A stretch of DNA of 64,000 nt from Apostichopus japonicus. Lineage: Eukaryota > Echinodermata > Holothuroidea > Aspidochirotida > Stichopodidae. Each line of letters starts with the position of its first letter. The first letter of the stretch is position 1. Shown piece by piece: positions 62,801 through 64,000 of the stretch. The translations under genes and the position numbers were made by a program. Below the pieces are notes generated by a model that was given only the letters and a program-made list of their open reading frames with translations, was not told the DNA's origin and did not search any database. Where the stretch lies: NCBI RefSeq assembly GCF_037975245.1, contig NC_092568.1:7671501-7735500 (forward strand), read 5' to 3'.

Positions 62801-63613
62801 TAACTTAATCATGTGCCGAAAGTTGGTGATTTTAGGATATAAAACTGACTACGTTTTTAATTTGTCAGCTGAACACTTATGCACTGGGACGAGATGAGAG
62901 ATTCTGGGACGAGCCAGAAGTATTCAATCCAGAAAGATTCAGAGAAAAAAATAGCAGGTATGAATGAATGAATGAATAAGTGAGTGAATTAGTGAATAAA
63001 GGAAGACACGAGTGAGTGAATCAATGAATCAATTTTAATGAATTCACGGACGGACGGACGGACGGACGGACGGACGGACGGACGGACGGACGGACGGACG
63101 GACGGACGGACGGACGGACGGACGAAAAATACATTTTTTTCAATTCATTTTTCTTTTAAATTATCTTTCCTGAGAGGAAAATTGCATGCTTTACGGTAGA
63201 AATAGCACATGTCCTTCTCTATGAGTTGGAAAAATCCAGAATAATATTTAAAAAGTGCAATACTGCGACACTTACATCTGAGATAACATGCTAAGCAACT
63301 GAAACTCCGGTTTTGTTGAACAGATTACTACGTTTATGGTATTTGCAATTGATAACAATTCACTTTGTAGTATCACTTCATCTATTTGATGAAAATCACA
63401 AGTTTAGAATGTCGAATAAACGTCTTAATTTTGGATCTTTTGCATATCACTTTATTATAAACTTTCACAAAATATTGTCTTTATAATCCGATTTACTTTT
63501 TGCCCATATTTATGCTGCGGTCTTTTGCCTTTTCTTCAAATAATAGACATATGTACGCCTACTTTCCGTTTAGCTTGGGACCGAGGGTATGCATTGGACA
63601 ACAATTCGCATTG
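51173..63613 (+). CDS. cytochrome P450, CYP46-like (12 exons, 3' end outside window)
   Basis: Exons 51173-51306, 56006-56083, 56240-56291, 56982-57142, 57478-57616, 58081-58200, 58446-58680, 59269-59341, 60287-60371, 62239-62349, 62869-62957 and 63547-63613 have GT/AG borders and compatible phases, giving 448 codons; one terminal part is missing. Residues 1-30 are a membrane anchor (MFFKFLFLACVLITLL...), so the enzyme should sit in the endoplasmic reticulum. Motifs: WAKQR in helix C (Trp128, Arg132), AGQETT in helix I (about 305-310), KEVLR (Glu363, Arg366), FNPERF (415-420) and heme site FSLGPRVCIG with Cys441. DEVIGSK and the exon 2 start SLFLGH resemble cholesterol 24-hydroxylase; sterol oxidation is inferred. 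Oddity: the codon joining exons 2 and 3 (residue 71) reads TGA where family members have tryptophan followed by a basic run. A sequence error, polymorphism or pseudogene are all possible. Confidence 0.82.
54707..54975. repeat. cluster of TTACACAAC-GTTGTGTAA palindromes
   Basis: Within about 270 bases there are at least five near-perfect palindromes of the form (T)ACACAACNGTTGTGTA, at about 54,757, 54,824, 54,867, 54,893 and 54,941, plus several half sites (about 54,712, 54,783, 54,916). Spacing is irregular. It lies in intron 1 of the P450 gene. Confidence 0.8.
55278..55352. repeat. (AT)n-rich tract
   Basis: Interrupted ATATAT/ACATAT dinucleotide tract in P450 intron 1. Confidence 0.85.
58735..58829. 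repeat. (ATT)n trinucleotide microsatellite
   Basis: About thirty ATT units with a few ATC and ACT interruptions in P450 intron 7. It directly borders an interspersed repeat at 58,830. Confidence 0.95.
58830..59200. repeat. interspersed repeat with GCGCT hairpin
   Basis: ATATAGCGCTCTTTTCATGC and CATGTTCAAGAGCGCTTTAC form an inverted pair separated by a few bases. About 220 bases later comes GGCAATGCGTTCCATAGC. I recognise this as a widespread marine-invertebrate repeat type, but cannot name the family. The neighbouring ATT run may mark its edge. Confidence 0.5.
59809..59850. repeat. (AT)n microsatellite
   Basis: About twenty uninterrupted AT units in P450 intron 8. Confidence 0.95.
60760..61300 (-). 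repeat. inverted-repeat element, copy B (P450 intron 9)
   Basis: Inverted relative of 49,700-50,130. Its own ends are inverted repeats of one another: CGATACTCATAGCTGGTACA near the left, and its complement-like TATCAGCTATGAGTATCG near 61,270 on the right, each followed inward by CATGTTC/GTAACACG-type blocks. It has about 150-base arms and no coding capacity, so it looks like a miniature DNA element. Confidence 0.65.
61301..62238. other. rest of P450 intron 9
   Basis: No gene or repeat recognised; the 72-codon open frame at 61,972-62,190 shows no domain and no splice context. Confidence 0.5.
62958..63032. repeat. degenerate (GAAT)n tract
   Basis: GAATGAATGAATGAAT followed by AGTGAGTGAATTAGTGAAT variants, immediately after the exon 11 donor. 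Confidence 0.8.
63046..63124. repeat. (GGAC)n tetranucleotide microsatellite
   Basis: About nineteen perfect GGAC units in P450 intron 11, adjacent to the GAAT tract. Confidence 0.97.
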
Positions 63614-64000
63614 GTAAGAATTAAGAAAAGTTAGGAAATCCCAAACAGTTTTGAAATAGCAAATAGTTTCTCAAAATAATTGTACACGGAAATATTTGTG
63701 TACATTATTGGAGTGTGCCAATTTTGCTTTGTGTGTTGTTTGTTTCGTTTAGTTTTGTTTCGTTTCGTTTTTCTTTTTGGTCTATTTAAAAGATTAAAGT
63801 TGCAGTACCAAGTGTATTGAATAAACATGGAACAATAAACATGTTAACTGAGGCCCATCAGATTTCATCAATTTAATCTTGAAGCTTTCATCGTTTTATT
63901 ATTTACTTAACTTTTCCGTTTTATTTTATGTGAATGAAAATGTTTTATAACGAACTCCTTTACTACAATACATTTCTTACAATATCTTATTATTCGGACA

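Overview
This is animal (metazoan) nuclear DNA: AT-rich, with spliced genes, long introns, microsatellites and many degraded transposable elements. The best organism call is a sea cucumber (holothurian echinoderm). The spliced fibrinogen-related products closely resemble, as I recall it, fibrinogen-like protein A described from a stichopodid holothurian, including the short propeptide, the dibasic site and the single fibrinogen-like domain. Species is not determinable from the window alone.

Left half (1 to about 32,900): a tandem array of four copies of a fibrinogen-related protein (FREP) gene, all on the + strand, repeating about every 9 kb where units are complete. Each full copy has five coding exons: signal peptide; short propeptide ending in a furin-type site; start of the fibrinogen domain; domain middle; domain end with the calcium loop and ligand pocket. 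Copies 1, 3 and 4 have all five exons, open and in phase (285 to 293 residues). Copy 2 has lost exons 1 and 4 by two separate deletions and is a young pseudogene with clean remaining exons. Copies differ in informative ways: copy 1 has lost two cysteines together, copy 4 has lost a conserved tryptophan, and the residues around the pocket cysteine in exon 5 differ in every copy. All four carry a decayed exon-4 fragment in intron 4. The array looks like a birth-and-death family of secreted, probably lectin-like, recognition proteins.

Middle (about 32,900 to 51,000): a transposon graveyard. A decayed LINE (reverse transcriptase of the L1/Tx1 type) is split by a solo LTR whose target-site duplication is visible and which carries a perfect four-unit heat-shock element. 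Then come minisatellites, a terminal-inverted-repeat element inserted into a tandem repeat, and a 3.3 kb foldback structure with long inverted arms around a ~180 bp tandem array, itself invaded by a 1.04 kb non-autonomous DNA element. A frameshifted BEL/Pao-type retrotransposon pol (reverse transcriptase end, RNase H, integrase) follows.

Right part (51,173 to beyond 63,613): most of one cytochrome P450 gene on the + strand, resembling the CYP46 (cholesterol 24-hydroxylase) family. Twelve exons can be placed with consistent splice phases; the last exon or exons lie outside the window. All main P450 motifs are present, but the codon formed at the exon 2/3 junction reads as a stop. Its introns hold a striking cluster of palindromes, several microsatellites and one copy of an inverted-repeat element whose relative lies upstream of the gene in the opposite orientation.

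No rRNA or tRNA gene and no CRISPR array was recognised. Exon boundaries come from reading frame, splice consensus and comparison between copies, not from transcripts.
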